A DNA stretch of 64,000 nt, taken from the NCBI GenBank assembly GCA_963575745.1, contig CAUYUJ010014205.1, forward strand, positions 252,501 through 316,500, written 5' to 3'. Below, piece by piece: positions 41,577-52,968 of this stretch. The stretch's first letter is position 1. Every line of letters starts with the position of its first letter. The stretch comes from Prorocentrum cordatum. Taxonomy: Eukaryota; Sar; Dinophyceae; Prorocentrales; Prorocentraceae. The notes beneath the pieces are model-generated. The model saw only the letters and a program-made list of their open reading frames with translations. It had not been told where the DNA came from and did no database searches. Both the position numbers and the translations under genes were made by a program.

Positions 41577-42430
41577 GGCTTCAAGGAAGACACCAATAAG
41601 AACACGAACATGGTCGCCACCCTCCTGTTGGCCACATCTTCGCTGAACGCCCTCGCTATGATGAAGTACGCGATCGCCTCAATGGAACCGCTCGATCTAC
41701 AGATAAAGAAGGTCATGAAGGACCAACACGAGCTTCAGATCAAGATCGATAAGAACGACGCCAATATAGACGAGCTCCAGGAACTGCGGTACCACATGAG
41801 GAAGCAGATGGGCCAGTTGGAGGACTACCTAGATCACCTCAAGCAACTCAAGGTGCAGGAGGTGGTCAGAGAGGGAGCCGACGGTCCGTACTAAATGGAC
41901 ATTGGCAGGAGAGACCAGCTCGCAGCCTCGCCAGTCCAGGAGGCAGCAATGGCGCCAGAGCTGGTACAGCAGAACCATCAGATGACGGCCCATATCCAGA
42001 GGTTGGAGGCGCGGCAGCGAGCGGCGGAGGCGCAGATGAGCTAGATGAACGCGCAGATGCAGCTCCTCATGGCGAAGGGGATGGGCCCAGGGACTACCAG
42101 TCCGAGCGGTTCGGCACCCATCCCGTGGAGCCCGCCACACCCATGCCGCCCCAGATGTACCAGCAGCCTTGGGCAGGACTGCTCCAGCTGCAGGGCCTGG
42201 CGCCGCAGCGTCCGGCCCACCTCAGCAGCCTCAGCAGGGGCAGCAGGAGGCAGCAGCGGCGGCCGCCGAGCCACTCCCAGAGGGACAGCCTCCTCCGCGC
42301 CAGGCGTCGCCCGCCACCAAGCCACGAGGGGACGGCTTGGAGGGCGAGCCGGCAGCCAAGGCCTGGCTCGTACCGACGGTCGAGGAGCTGAGGGCCACGA
42401 TGGACACCCTTGAAATTGGACACCATACCT
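41577..42430 (+). pseudogene. Retroelement ORF1-like fragment (coiled coil), decayed
   Basis: ATG 41610 opens MVATLLLATSSLNALAMMKY, a hydrophobic helix, followed by a strong heptad-like coiled coil (IKKVMKDQHELQIKIDKNDA; LRYHMRKQMGQLEDYLDHLK). A TAA at 41892 is followed in frame by more helical sequence (AAMAPELVQQNHQMTAHIQR), a TAG near 42041, then MNAQMQLLMAKGMGPG. A later part continues in another frame (PATPMPPQMYQQPWAG), so there are two stops and at least one shift. LINE or gag ORF1 is inferred from layout only. Confidence 0.45.
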
Positions 42431-42689
42431 AGATCATGCTCAGCTCGGGAACGCATGTGCACTCGCCCACGCAGGAGGTCACATGAGGTCACCTCCCAGA
42501 AGCGGCGCCAGCACCAAGCGAACATGGCGGCGGCAGAGCTAGAACGCAGACAGAAAGCATGGGAACCACCATTGGAAGCGTTATCAGACTCGCAGGAGAG
42601 AGGCTGCCTACGATTTGAGTGTCCATCGTCCAGATGATCGCGCCAGCAGGTTGCGTCAACCCGAAGGCGGAGGAGGACCGTCAGGCTCA
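42431..42689. other. Unassigned
   Basis: Short stretch between the plus-strand ORF1-like fragment and the minus-strand LINE. No feature recognised. Confidence 0.3.
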
Positions 42690-44540
42690 GAATGCTTGGC
42701 GTCAGGGCTAGCCCTTCATCTCGACGACGGACGCGTGGAAGCCGTCGAGCGCTTGGTGCCCGTCAGCTCGCAGCGCAGCCCACGAGTGGGTGGCAAGAAT
42801 GTGAGTGGCACGGTGACCTTCGGAGAGAAGCCATTATCCGCCCTCTTTGGAGCGGTGCTCGTTGTCCCCGATGGTCGCTCTTCCCGATGGCCTGGCTGGG
42901 TTGGCTGTGAGTCGGGGTCCAGACTTCTTGGCCTCCTTGTGCCAGTGATCCAGACCATCAGCGTCCACATGAGACTCAACTGCACCAGTAAAGCGGAAAC
43001 TGCCATGCTGCGAAGAGTTAATGCAATCCTACATTTTAGGACCAGCGCAAGTGACGCTGGCGAGAAACAACGTGGACTGGTCATTATCTGAAGTAGACCC
43101 AGAGGCTGCTGTGCAGCCTGCACCGTAAAGGGACCCTCAGCCCTGGCAGTCGTCGAACCAGTCGGACTCGCACTTGGGCCAGAAGTCGCTCTCGGCGTCG
43201 TATCTCATGCTGGAGTCGCGGCTGCCTTGTCGAGGGCGGCCGTCGCTGTAACTGTTGCTTCCTTGGCTGCCCTGGCCGCCGCGAATTGGGTCTCCGACAA
43301 TTTTTCCGCCGCCGCTGCGTGACGTACTTGGTCAGGTCCTTCAGCAGCACCTGTAGCTCCCTGTGGTGGGGGCCCCGCTGCCTTGGGCTGGTCTGGCTGG
43401 CTTGCCAGTGCCGCCTCGCCCGAGTCGCCCTTACGCTTCTTGGCCATCCTCGCCGTGATGTATTATTCATGGCCGCCGCCTTCTCCTGCCACTGCTTCAC
43501 CTCGGCGTGTTTGCTGCTGACCATCGGCCTGGGCAAGCTCCAGCGCTGCGGCCCGCTCGTTGGCCTCGGCGTGCTCAAGGTTGTCTTTGGCCTTGAGGGC
43601 AGCCGAGACCGCTTGGCCGTGCCTCATACATCCCCATGAAAAAAGTTTATGACACAAGTGGCACAGGGATGGAAGCCTAAAAGATGTTGAATCAGACCAG
43701 GCGGGGCCCGTCGCACAAAGTGACATCCGCCTGTCAACGTTACGGAAAAACGTATCGTCTGCATCGCACGCTGCATGTTAGCCATCCGACTGGTGGGAAC
43801 GAAACCGCAAGGCAGAACGTGGAACCGCCTACGCCAGCGGCCCTGTGATGGATTAGCTTGGAAGAGCACCCGGGCATTAAATGGCGTCCGCCTCCCAATG
43901 TTGCCATTGGGCGCGCAAACCAAAGTGTGGCTTATCAATGACCTGGCCCATGGTGCACGCCTGCGCACGCCGCCAACATTGAAAGGCGAATATCACTGAA
44001 TCCGTTTTGGGCGTTGCCGTCTGCAGATCATTCACGATGTTCGTCTTGTTGATGTTGTTACATGTTTCCTGGCTGTGTAGAGCCCGCTCTCCAAGCTCCC
44101 GCCGTCTGGCGCACGGCCTCGTCGGGGTTTGGGGAGGGCTTCGCTCGGTCCTTCTTCTTCGTCTGGATCTCGTCGCCCAGCAGCTTCCTGAGGAGGGGGT
44201 CCGTAGTCTCCGCGAGCGTGGAGGCCAGCAGCTCGATGTCAGTTGACGCCGAACTGGGGTTCCCCGCGCCAGTCTTCGGACCATTCGCCTCCTGGGAGAG
44301 TGGGATGGCACAGCTTGGCCTGGCCTGGCACCCGCAGCCGTAGCACTCCTGCCGCGGGACTTCAGAGTCGCGTTGCATTCGCATTTGCCACATGCGGCGC
44401 ACTTGGACCACGACCAGCTGCCAGCGTTCCCCGTAGCCTTCGTCACCTCATTTTGGCCAATCAGAGCGTCTGCACACTCGGGCAGCCTGGGAACTGCTGC
44501 ACGCTGGCGCAGCAGGCTGATTGTCCCCCAAGCACATCGT
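42690..44540 (-). pseudogene. LINE ORF1 and start of endonuclease, minus strand, with an internal insertion
   Basis: From right to left: a Cys-rich segment (SKCAACGKCECNATLKS and, in another frame, RQECYGCGCQARPSC, near 44330-44430), then ELLASTLAETTDPLLRKLLG and DEIQTKKKDRAKPSPNPDEA (near 44105-44235), typical of dinoflagellate LINE ORF1 proteins. This ends at about 44085. Related helical sequence resumes near 43570 (ALKAKDNLEHAEANERAAAL) and continues to 43205 (AKKRKGD; TQFAAARAAKEATV). Below 43080 an endonuclease-like N-terminal region appears (AVESHVDADGLDHWHKEAKK; NPARPSGRATIGDNE) with stops. The gap of about 440 bp (about 43640-44080) looks like an insertion of unknown type. Confidence 0.55.
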
Positions 44541-45225
44541 GAAGGCGGTGAGAGCTGGGCGCGAGCTGCCCAAATGGTGCTCGAGCCCAAGTTGCTTGAT
44601 GGAGGAGGAGGGGGAGGTGGAGGGGAGGGGGAGGGAGGGAGGGTGGGAGGGAGGGAGTGAGGAGGACGTGGAACCAGGAGCTTTCAGAAGGCACGTGTGG
44701 GCGACTCGCTGCACGTCGTCGTCGCGCAGCGTGCACGCGTGACGGCCTGCTCGCATTCCGCACTCTTTTGCACCCCGCCTGGTGTTCCAGGGTCGAGCAT
44801 AGATCGATAATAATCACGTGACATCGAGGCGCGCCGTGATTCAAGTTTGCCAGGAATCAAGGGTGAACCGCAGACCAGCATAGGCCATTTCACAAAACTA
44901 AGTCGTGGGCGCTTAGGCAAGCGGTCATATGGAGAGGATTTCGGAGCAATTCGTGGGATTACACACGGCTGCCAGCCGAAGCTGGGTTAGAAACGATGAG
45001 ACAGGCGGGGGGGGGCTAGACAGGTCCCGACAGGCACATCTAGGGCATTGGGGAATCATCGCGCCGACGTATGGGGCACAAGGGACGTTCGATTTAGTAA
45101 TATCGACCCCTATTGAGATCACGCAAATTCCGACACAAACTCGAGCAGAGGCAAGGCGGCGGCAGCGGCAGCAATTTCAAGCTTGAAAGTCCGAATAGGC
45201 AAGAACAAGGCATTGCGATACTAGA
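44541..45225. other. Unassigned, with a GGGAGGGA run
   Basis: G-rich GGAGGGAGGG run at 44600-44665. Otherwise nothing recognised. Confidence 0.3.
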
Positions 45226-45510
45226 TGCCAGGGCGTACGAGACCACAACCATAACTTCAGTGGGATGTTGTTCTAAAGCGGTTTACAAACATACCAGCAG
45301 TATGCAGCAGGGCCCCAGACCATAGTTATGCAGCACCTTTCAATAGTAGGTCAACACATGCCAGAGCGTACGAGACCACAGCTACAGTGTACAGCTTGAG
45401 TGAGATGTTGTTTAAGAGCGGTTGAGAAAACAACACGCCAGCATTAAGCAGCAGAGCCCCAGACCAAAGGTATGCTGCCGCACCTTTCAAGACTAGGTCA
45501 ACACAATCCA
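45226..45510. repeat. Two tandem copies of an approximately 140-bp unit
   Basis: Both copies contain GCGTACGAGACCACA, GAGATGTTGTT/GGGATGTTGTT, CAGCAGRGCCCCAGACCA and a CACCTTTCAA...TAGGTCAACACA end. They have diverged by many substitutions and small indels. Copy 1 is about 45226-45359 and copy 2 about 45360-45510. Confidence 0.75.
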
Positions 45511-45879
45511 CTTCATTATGACATTGAATATGTAGGTGCCCATCAGCGTACGCAGGATATGGAATGGGCCACAGGCCCGCACAAGGCAATCGATCACTCA
45601 GGAAATACGTTCTGAATAATTTCCTCCATGGCGCCTGGAGGGGCGGCACCGACCGCGAGCTTGGCCCCGAAGTGAAACGGAGAGCCCCCCTACTGGGACA
45701 TCGGTTTCGGGTTCGTGTCGTGCGTGTGGGCGAAGCGGAGCTGCGTGGGCAGTCGGGGGGAATGAATCCTCCTCTGGCTAGGTCGCGGCGAGGACAGAAG
45801 TCCGCCCCCCTCCCCTCCTTGGCCGCGTGACGAGCGGGTGCCGGGGGTGTCCCGCCGTGGTGTCTCTCGTCGTGTCCCG
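45511..45879. other. Unassigned
   Basis: No gene recognised between the duplicated unit and the 12-bp minisatellite. Confidence 0.3.
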
Positions 45880-46120
45880 TGAGATCGATGGTGAGATTAA
45901 TGGTGAGATCAATGGTGAGATGGAGAGTGAGATCGATAGTGAGGTCGATAACGAGATCGATAGTGAGATTGATAGTGCGATCGATTGTCAGACCGATAAT
46001 GCGATCGATAGTGAGATCGATCGTGAGCGGGATAGTGAGATCGATTGTGATGTCGATAGTGAGATCGATTGTGCGATCGATAGTGTGATCGATGGTGAGA
46101 TCGATAGTGAGATCGATTGG
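45880..46120. repeat. GTGAGATCGATA 12-bp minisatellite
   Basis: About 20 copies of GTGAGATCGATA with small changes. Produces an artefactual Ile-Asp-Leu-Thr frame on the minus strand. Confidence 0.95.
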
Positions 46121-46198
46121 GTGAGACATTGGTTCCTCCCCCCTCCCGAGCCTCCTTATCACCCGAAGGGTGGCAGTATAGCTAAAAGATACCATTCA

Positions 46199-46724
46199 CG
46201 CTTCGCGTATCCCCACCAGCCCATTCACAAACCCTGCCCATGAAAGTTGACGGGAAAAGGGACGAAGAGGCACATGCTGTGAAACGAAGCAGGCAACTAG
46301 GGTGAACAGAGAGATCTCAGGGAGCAAGGAGGTGGCCTTGGAGGGTCTTTTCGGGCCATCCTTGGGGCTCGCGTGGGGATGAGGGAAAGAGGAGGAAGAG
46401 GAGGAGGAGGAGGAGAAAGAGGAAAAGGAGGAGCACCACGAGGAAGAGGAGGAAAAGGAAACGGGGAAGACGATGGGGGCAAGGACGAGGAGGAGGAGGA
46501 GGAGAAAGACAACGAGGACGAAAGCAGAGCCCTCAAATCGCATCTTGGAGCCCTCTTGGAACTCTTTTGGGTGATCTTGGGGTCATGTTGGGGCCTTTTT
46601 GGGGTGTCAAGGGGCCCGCTTGGGGCTCTCTTGGAGCCCTCTTGGGGGTCGTTTGGAAGCCCTGGACAGCCTCTTGGGGCCATCTTGGAGGCCATCGATC
46701 AAAAGGGAGCTGTCACAATTTTCG

Positions 46725-46776
<52 letters not shown>

Positions 46777-47202
46777 CCCCCGCCCCCACCCCTCCTGGGA
46801 CCATCCTAATTACCTCTTGGGGCGTTCGTGGGGCGCTCTTGGGGCCGTCTGGGGGGTCGCTCTTGGACCCCTCTTGGGCCCCTCCTGGGCCATCTTGGGG
46901 CCGTCTTGAGGTCTCAAAAGCGCATCGGGTGCGAAACGGCGAGAAGTCAAACATCAGTGTTCGTTCCTCAGGTTTTTGCATGATTGTGGCCTCTTGAGGG
47001 GGGTCCTGAGGGGTCTCCGAGATCACTTGGAACCGTCTTTGTCGGAAGCTATTTTGAACCATCGTCGGTTACCTTGAGCCATCTTGGAGGGGAGCCATCT
47101 TGGTAGGGGAGGGTACCCATCCCCGAAGGGAAGAGGGTTTTTGGAAGAGAAAAAGAAGGCTCGCTAGCCCACCTTAGCCCAAAGGGCTGGTGGGGCTAAG
47201 GT
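46199..47202 (+). mobile_element. Element A, copy 3
   Basis: Left end CGCTTCGCGTATCCCCACC with the TIR core CCCCACCAGCCC (46211-46222), then CATTCACAAACCCTGCCCATGA-like head sequence shared with copy 1. A GGA-rich tract follows (46385-46510), then CTTGGGGCC-type repeats, the box CCATCGATCAAAAGGGAGC, a 51-base poly(C) run, more short repeats and a weakened hairpin (ATCCCCGAAGGGAAG, 47119-47133). The right TIR is GGGCTGGTGGGG (47184-47195), a perfect 12-bp inverse of the left core. This copy shows the termini best. Confidence 0.7.
46725..46775. repeat. 51-base poly(C) run
   Basis: Uninterrupted C on the plus strand inside element A copy 3. Its true length may differ, because such runs are hard to sequence and assemble. 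Confidence 0.9.
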
Positions 47203-48976
47203 GGTTGAGACTAGAAGCGGCATGGCTGTTCGTCACCTTCTACGCACGAGGCGTCGCTGCCGCGAGCGGCAGGATACTGCAGGACACCGAGATGTACCGC
47301 CCTGTAGTTGAGAAGGAGGCAGGGGGGAGGATGAGTTGGAGGATCACCAAGAGGAGCGAGGGAGCTGGGGGGTGCAGGGAGGGCGCGAGCCCCTTAAGAC
47401 CAGCTGCTCTCTTTTGCGGCGGCGTTGCCAGCGAGGCAGAAACGAAAGGCAGCTGTCTAACTTGGCGCGCTCCTAGGGCCATGCGAATGTTCCCGGTGTC
47501 TACGGCCACGACGCGCGGGTGCCCAAACACTTGGAGGCAATCGTGGGCCCTCTTGGGCATTACATTATTCGAGTCCTCTAGGGGCTCTCCCAATGACCCC
47601 TAACCCTGTTGAACTTTTCTCGGGTCCCCTCCTCGGCTCTTCGTTGTGTGTCTGAGGCCTCTTAGGGGGCTGTTTGGGGGCTTCAGGGGCTTCCTCTGGA
47701 TTCTCTTGCGGCCATCTCGGGGCAAATCTGCACCCTGCTGGGCCCCTCTGCCAGGTTTCCAGAGGTCTCCAGACGTTCAAACGGGGCCAAGAGCGTCCAA
47801 CATCACTGGTATCTCTCGTGCCCCCAGGTTTCTCGACCCCTTCAAAGGACAAGCTTTTCATCCTGAATGTTTTCCGATCGGCGCTGTACTTGTCAGGAAA
47901 AACGCCAATGTTGAACAGATCATGACATATCATGACGTCTGAAGTCTAGGCATCTCGCTGCTCGAGCGAAGGCGGCGTCCCCGACGCGAAGGAGGCAGGC
48001 AGGAGCCGCGCCCGGACGGCGCATCGGCAGAAAATAGCATGCGGAAGACATACCTGAAACGCATGCAAGAACACCTGCGTGCAGACGCAGTGCCTCGGTG
48101 GACAAGCGCCGGACCCTTCGTTCCGGAGCGACGCGAAGGAGGAGGTCCCCGGAATTCCCTGGAGATCTTTGGGGCCCCCGCGGCGGCTTTGGAGGCCAAC
48201 ACAAAGTTACCAGATACGTCAAAAATCCGGATTGTCAATCTTCCATCCAGTCACGTCGGTGCAGCGTTTGTCAGCATCGAGCTGACGTTATATATCGTGC
48301 AGGACTCTTCTGACCACTGACGCCCAGGCGTCCGACGATGCGACCATTTAAAATCCGCGGCCGCAGAGGTCTCGACCCCTGCCCCAGGGGAAGGCAGTGT
48401 CCTGGGGGCCGAGAAGGGGCCCGTGGAGACCGACATTGAAGGAAAGCGCCGAGAGTGAACAGAATGAAGTCCAGGCCTCGGAAAAAAATAGCGAACACTC
48501 ATGCCACGTTCATCTGTGACCGCCTCCCCCTTCCCCCAATGTTCAAAGTTGGCGGTGGGTCTGATGAGTTGCACCTCGACCGCAGTCTCCCCCGCGCGTG
48601 CCAACTTTGAGTTTGGGGGGCAGGAGGGGGGTGTTCACTGATTGTTTCCCTCTACCGTCCGTTGGATGTCTGGGCTGTGCTGACGGTGCGCACGCCAAAT
48701 GTCACGGAATCAGCTGGTCGTCGGTCCTCACCGCCGAGGCGGAGCGTCGACGCTTCCAGAGGCGTCAGGTCAGGGCAGGGCCCATTTCGATCCGACCAGT
48801 CCGATTCGATGCCGATTCCGGCCGGCCCGATGCGATTCGACTCCGATGTTTCGACGATCCGATGCGGCCCGATATTCGCACGGGCGCTCGTGTGCGTTGT
48901 GGAGGTCTTTCGTCCTCGGGGCACACCCCAATCCGATCCGACGTCCCGATTCGATGCAAGCCGATCCTGCAGGCTG
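47203..48976. other. Unassigned
   Basis: Contains a 138-codon frame (47190-47603) starting inside the right end of element A with no domain, and weak CTTGG repeats at 47600-47780. 48780-48900 has CCGATGCGATTCGA-like repeated motifs. Nothing recognised. Confidence 0.3.
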
Positions 48977-49383
48977 GGAGGAGGAGGAGGAGGAGGAGGA
49001 GGAGGAGGAGGAGGAGGAGCAGGAGGAGCTGGAGGAGGAGGGAGGAGGGGGAGGGGGAGAGGAGGAGGAGGAGGAGGAGGAGGAGGAGGAGGAGGAGGAG
49101 GAGGAGGAGGAGGAGGAGGAGGAGGAGGAGGGGGAGGGGGAGGAGGGGAGGAGGAGGAGGAGGAGAAGAGGAGGAGAGAGGAGGAGGAGGAGGAGGAGGA
49201 GGAGGAGGAGGAGGAGGAGGAGGTGGAGGGAGGAGGAGGGAGGAGGGGGAGGAGGGGGAGGAGGGGGAGGGGGGGGGAGGAGGAGGAGGAGGAGAGGAGG
49301 AGGAGGAGGAGGAGGAGGAGGAGGAGGAGGAGGAGGAGGAGGAGGAGGAGGAGGAGGAGGAGGAGGAGGAGGAGGAGGAGGAG
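48977..49383. repeat. (GGA)n microsatellite
   Basis: About 405 bp, the longest GGA tract in the window, purine on the plus strand. It abuts the minus-strand LINE fragment. Confidence 0.95.
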
Positions 49384-49389
49384 TGTGTG

Positions 49390-50262
49390 GGCGAAGTGTC
49401 CGAGTGGCGCGACGCAGCTCACCGAGGTCATTCGGAGCCCCGCTGGGTGGCGCTTGGGTCTATTCTGGGCCAGGCCGACGCGCGACCCACTTACCACTTG
49501 CGCCACCCGCGGAGCTCGTGGCTGCAGGAGAGCATGCATCTCAGCATTCTCCTGCGGCGAGAGGGCGACCGCATGGCCCTCAAACAGGCGCCGGCCAGTG
49601 TAAAGGTGCTGGCCCCGCAGAACCTTGCCTCGCCTGCACTTTGCCTGGGCGTGGGCAGGCGCACCCTCACAAGTCTGAAGGATCTTAGCCCTGGCGCTCG
49701 AGAAGGCCCCACAATTGCCACAAAGCAGAACACGTCCAGCAGCACGCAAAAAGACATGACGGCGCAACGGTAGCTGCTGGGGGGCCGCCCTCGGGGCGGG
49801 CGAAAATCGGGCATCCTTCGCAGGCGCTTGTCGGCAGGGCGTCATGAGGAGGGTTTCTTTGCCCTGCCAGGTGCGGGCATGCCTTCCGCAGCCCCAATTC
49901 TGACACCGCCAAGCCACTCTTTCCCAGAGGAGGGAGTGAGGGGAGGTCCCAGGAGGAGGCCCAACGCGAGCCCAACGCCTCTCCCGGCCCCCCCTTTGGT
50001 TCTGACGGCCGCTGGTGTCTGCAAGAGTACCAGCGTGCATGGCCATGCTGGCCACAACATTGCCCATGTTGCAGTCATCATCTGCACGCTTCTATCAGAC
50101 TTTCTTTAGCCTCTCCGGGAGGTCACCTAACGCAGCTCCAGGTTTGGCCTCGTGGTCGGCCTGGGCGTTCCCGAGGACGTCGAGCCTCTCGAGGCCCTCG
50201 AGGGCCGCGGGGTCACGGCCCGAGTGCGCCTTGACTTTCACCACATCGGGCGCCCCCAGAGG
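49390..50262 (-). pseudogene. LINE 3' fragment: RNase H end and zinc-finger tail, minus strand
   Basis: From right to left: VVKVKAHSGRDPAALEGLER and DVLGNAQADHEAKPGA (50260-50130), the last RNase H motifs (K-A-H and N-x-x-A-D), then a stop at 50095-50097. Beyond it, in the same frame, come RRHVFLRAAGRVLLCGNCGA and a C-x2-C finger with a second Cys (LQTCEGAP; KCRRGKVLRGQHLY, about 49740-49580), as in LINE C-terminal tails. The frame then runs into the GGA tract. Truncated at the 5' side by the GGA tract at 50263. Confidence 0.6.
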
Positions 50263-50347
50263 GAGGAGGAGGAGGACCAGGAGCAGGAGCAGGAGGGGCT
50301 GGAGGAGGAGGAGGAGGGGGAGGAGGAGGAGGAGGAGGAGGAGGAGG
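50263..50347. repeat. GGA/GGAGCA tract between two LINE fragments
   Basis: About 85 bp of GGA with CAGGAGCAGGAG variants. It separates a minus-strand and a plus-strand LINE remnant. Confidence 0.9.
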
Positions 50348-50372
50348 TCCTGGGCAGTAAATCTCTCCGCAT

Positions 50373-52290
50373 TTTCACCGCGGGTCCCTTGGCGAGCGGC
50401 ACTTTCGGAGCGGAAGTTTTTGGCATCAGTGATAGAGAGTTGCACCAGCTTCGCTCCCTTGGGATGTCTACGATATCTCCTAAGTCGCAGCACCGCTCTC
50501 TCACTGCGATCTCTCTTCTGGAAGGGGATCCGCCGTGGAGGGTCAGCGTTGCCCCTTTGGTTTGCTATGCCAAAGAGCTGTGGTTAACTTAGACTAGACA
50601 GTTCTCGGGGTCTCTCTCCTTTGGGCTTCTGAGGCATGCTTGGAACTCGGTTTTGTGTAGGGACGATTGGTCTTGGGCCAAGGTTTCTGGGCCCCTCAGT
50701 GCTCTCAGGATGACCCTCTACAGGCTTGGGTGGTCCATGAACTCGTTCTGCGAGTGCGTGGACGACAGGGGCCACCTCCTCAACCTGCTCATCCTCTCTC
50801 CGAGGCTCGTCGGGCAGCTTGCAAAGGCTGCGGTGTTCAGGGGCTTGGAGAGGGAATCGGGCCCGAAGTTCGGAGTTCCCCACCGTCTCTGTTGGGAAAT
50901 GTTGTTTGAAAAGCTTAGGTCCAGCGAGGTCTCTTTCAAGGACAAGTCCACCATGAGGGCCCTCGCCAGCAACGCCATCTGGACTAGTGGCGAGGCCAGG
51001 AAGGCTGGCTACGATATCCCCTCGGCCTGTGCACTGTGTGGCCAGCACGAGGACACGCTCTGGCACAGGCTTTGGCAATGTACAGCTTGCGCCGAAGTGC
51101 GAGAGCGGCTCGTGCCTGAAGATATCCTTGCTCTCGCGCTGGACTCGGAGTCGGGCGACTATGAACACACGCTGTTCGTTCATGGCGCCTTCAAGCACCC
51201 TGGAGATGACCTTCCCAAGCCCTCGTCTGACGGTGTTGTGCACGTGGAATGGACGGTGCCAGAAGCCCAGCCCCCAGGCCTCCCTGGCCCTGTGAAAATT
51301 CACCCTGATCTCGGTCTCTGGGGTCACGTTTTCCTGGACGGCAGTTGTTTCAAGCATCCTGTGGTTGAGCTTTCCCGTGCTGGTTGGTGCCTGGCCATGA
51401 CGGATGATAACGCTAACCTGCTGTATGAGATCACAGCCCCTGTCTGGGCCCCCTACCCTCAGACCCCCCAGGCGGCCGAGTTTGGGAAGTTTGGGGGTCT
51501 GAACTTTTCCTTGGAGGCTGGAGCTGACTGCTTCAGCGACTGCAGAAATGTGGTCGACCTTTTCCTCCAGGGCCCAGGCAGATACCTGTCTCCCAGGCTC
51601 CAGTATTCAGGGCTTCTAATTCACGGTGCTGCTGGAGCTGGTTCTAGGATCACCAGCCTCACCAAGGTAGATGCTCACAAGGACCTGGACGAGTCAGGCA
51701 TCAGCGCTCGAGAGCGCTTCATGCGCCAAGGCAACAGTTTCGCTGACTTGGGTGCCAAGCGAGCGGTGAGGTGGCCCCCCAGTTTCTGTGCTGGCGATTT
51801 GGAAGCAGTTGATTTAAAGGTCTAGATCGCCAAGTGTGTGATAGACCTTGCCGCTGCCGTGTTCCCTCTCTTTCCTCGGGTGGAGTTTCGGGGGTTGGAG
51901 CGGGTTCCTCCTCCTCCTCCTGCTCCTCCTGCTGCTCCAAGGCATCCTCACCAGTGGACCCATATGTCGGGGTTCTGGCGCTGTCGAGTCTGCTTGAAGG
52001 GCTCGGCGATCTCCGCCCGTCCTGCTGGGGGTTCGTGCCGAGGTCACAGCAGGCTCGACAGTGTTGTTTTAGATCGGCTCCAGCACCGAGTGCTCGCGCT
52101 GGAGGCTAGCGACAATTCGCACATTTGGCGGTCTTACTCCTCCGGCGCCCAGGCGTGTAATTTGGGCAAGGTTTGCAAGCCGCCGACGACCACAGGCAAC
52201 CGCAATTGGAACAAAATCATGCAAGGGAAGCTCCCCGATAAAGCGGGCGTGACTCTCGATTTGGATCTGGTCAAATTCTTGTTCCTTTGA
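50373..52290 (+). pseudogene. LINE ORF2 C-terminal half (post-RT, zinc knuckle, RNase H, zinc finger)
   Basis: One reading frame of about 640 codons interrupted only by two TAG codons (50590 and 51823). The first part (GAEVFGISDRELHQLRSL; RSLTAISLLEGDPPWR) is the post-RT connection. A CCHC knuckle follows (CALCGQHEDTLWHRLWQC, near 51029-51082). RNase H is next: HVFLDGSCFKHP (Asp, near 51336), AAEFGKFGGLNF (Glu), CRNVVDLF (Asp) and VDAHKDLDE...GNSFADLGAKRA (near 51668-51760). After the second TAG, FWRCRVCLKG and SCRGHS form a C-terminal finger. The RT core and endonuclease are missing, so the copy is 5'-truncated near 50373. The RNase H separates it from the LINE at the left edge. Confidence 0.75.
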
Positions 52291-52968
52291 GATCTCAGCC
52301 GCTGAACCCAAAGCCCCTCACAGTACCTGGTTCCAGAGCTGTGGGTGGTGGCGGGGGAGGCGGCGAGTGCTCTCGGCATGCGGCCATGGTTTTGTTGCGG
52401 CGCTGCATTCTTAGCCTCCAGTTTGCAGCTTTGTTTGAGGCGCCGTGGATGACAAAAAAAAGAGGAGGAGGAGGAGCGGACCTGCAGCGGGGCCAGCAGG
52501 CCGCTGGGGCGTCGGATGGAGCCTCACCGACGGCTTCCCCGACCTTCCGAAGGGCACGTGCCTGCAGGAGCCCCGCCCTTCTGGGGTTGGGAGGGGAGGG
52601 GGGCGACCGAACGCCCAGCCGTCGGGACCCTGCCCAGACCCTGCGATCCTGGCGTCACAATTTCATTCCCACGGGGCGATTTCGTCCTGCCTCGGGCCCC
52701 GGGATCCTCGCGGCCCCGCATGATGGGCGAGAGGGCCGACCGAACGCCCAGCCGCTGGGGCACGTGAGCACGTGGACTGACTTGAGAGGTACTACCTCGA
52801 AGGACCTGGGTGGCGTGCATCGCCATTGCCAATTGCATCGCCAAACGGCAGCCGCGTTCCGAGCCCCGCAGGTTATCAATGGGTTCGCACGGCTTCTTCA
52901 GCTGCATCGCTTCGAAGAGGGAGAAGAGTGGAGATACGGTGTGTTGGCGTCGCAGCTCCACGAGTCTC
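52291..52968. other. Unassigned
   Basis: Two near-identical GGCGACCGAACGCCCAGCCG-like segments (52600-52622 and 52735-52757) form an imperfect direct repeat of about 135 bp. No gene recognised. Confidence 0.35.

Noticed and set aside
45326-46195. 289-codon minus-strand protein with Ile-Asp-Leu-Thr repeats
   Set aside because: Direct translation of the GTGAGATCGATA minisatellite.
48598-50067. Long Arg/Glu/Gly frames (plus) and Leu/Ser/Pro frames (minus) across the GGA tract
   Set aside because: Simple-repeat translations; only the LINE tail right of 49390 has real motifs.
49390-52290. Twin-priming inversion of one LINE
   Set aside because: Both halves contain the RNase H end, so they cannot be the 5' and 3' parts of a single copy.
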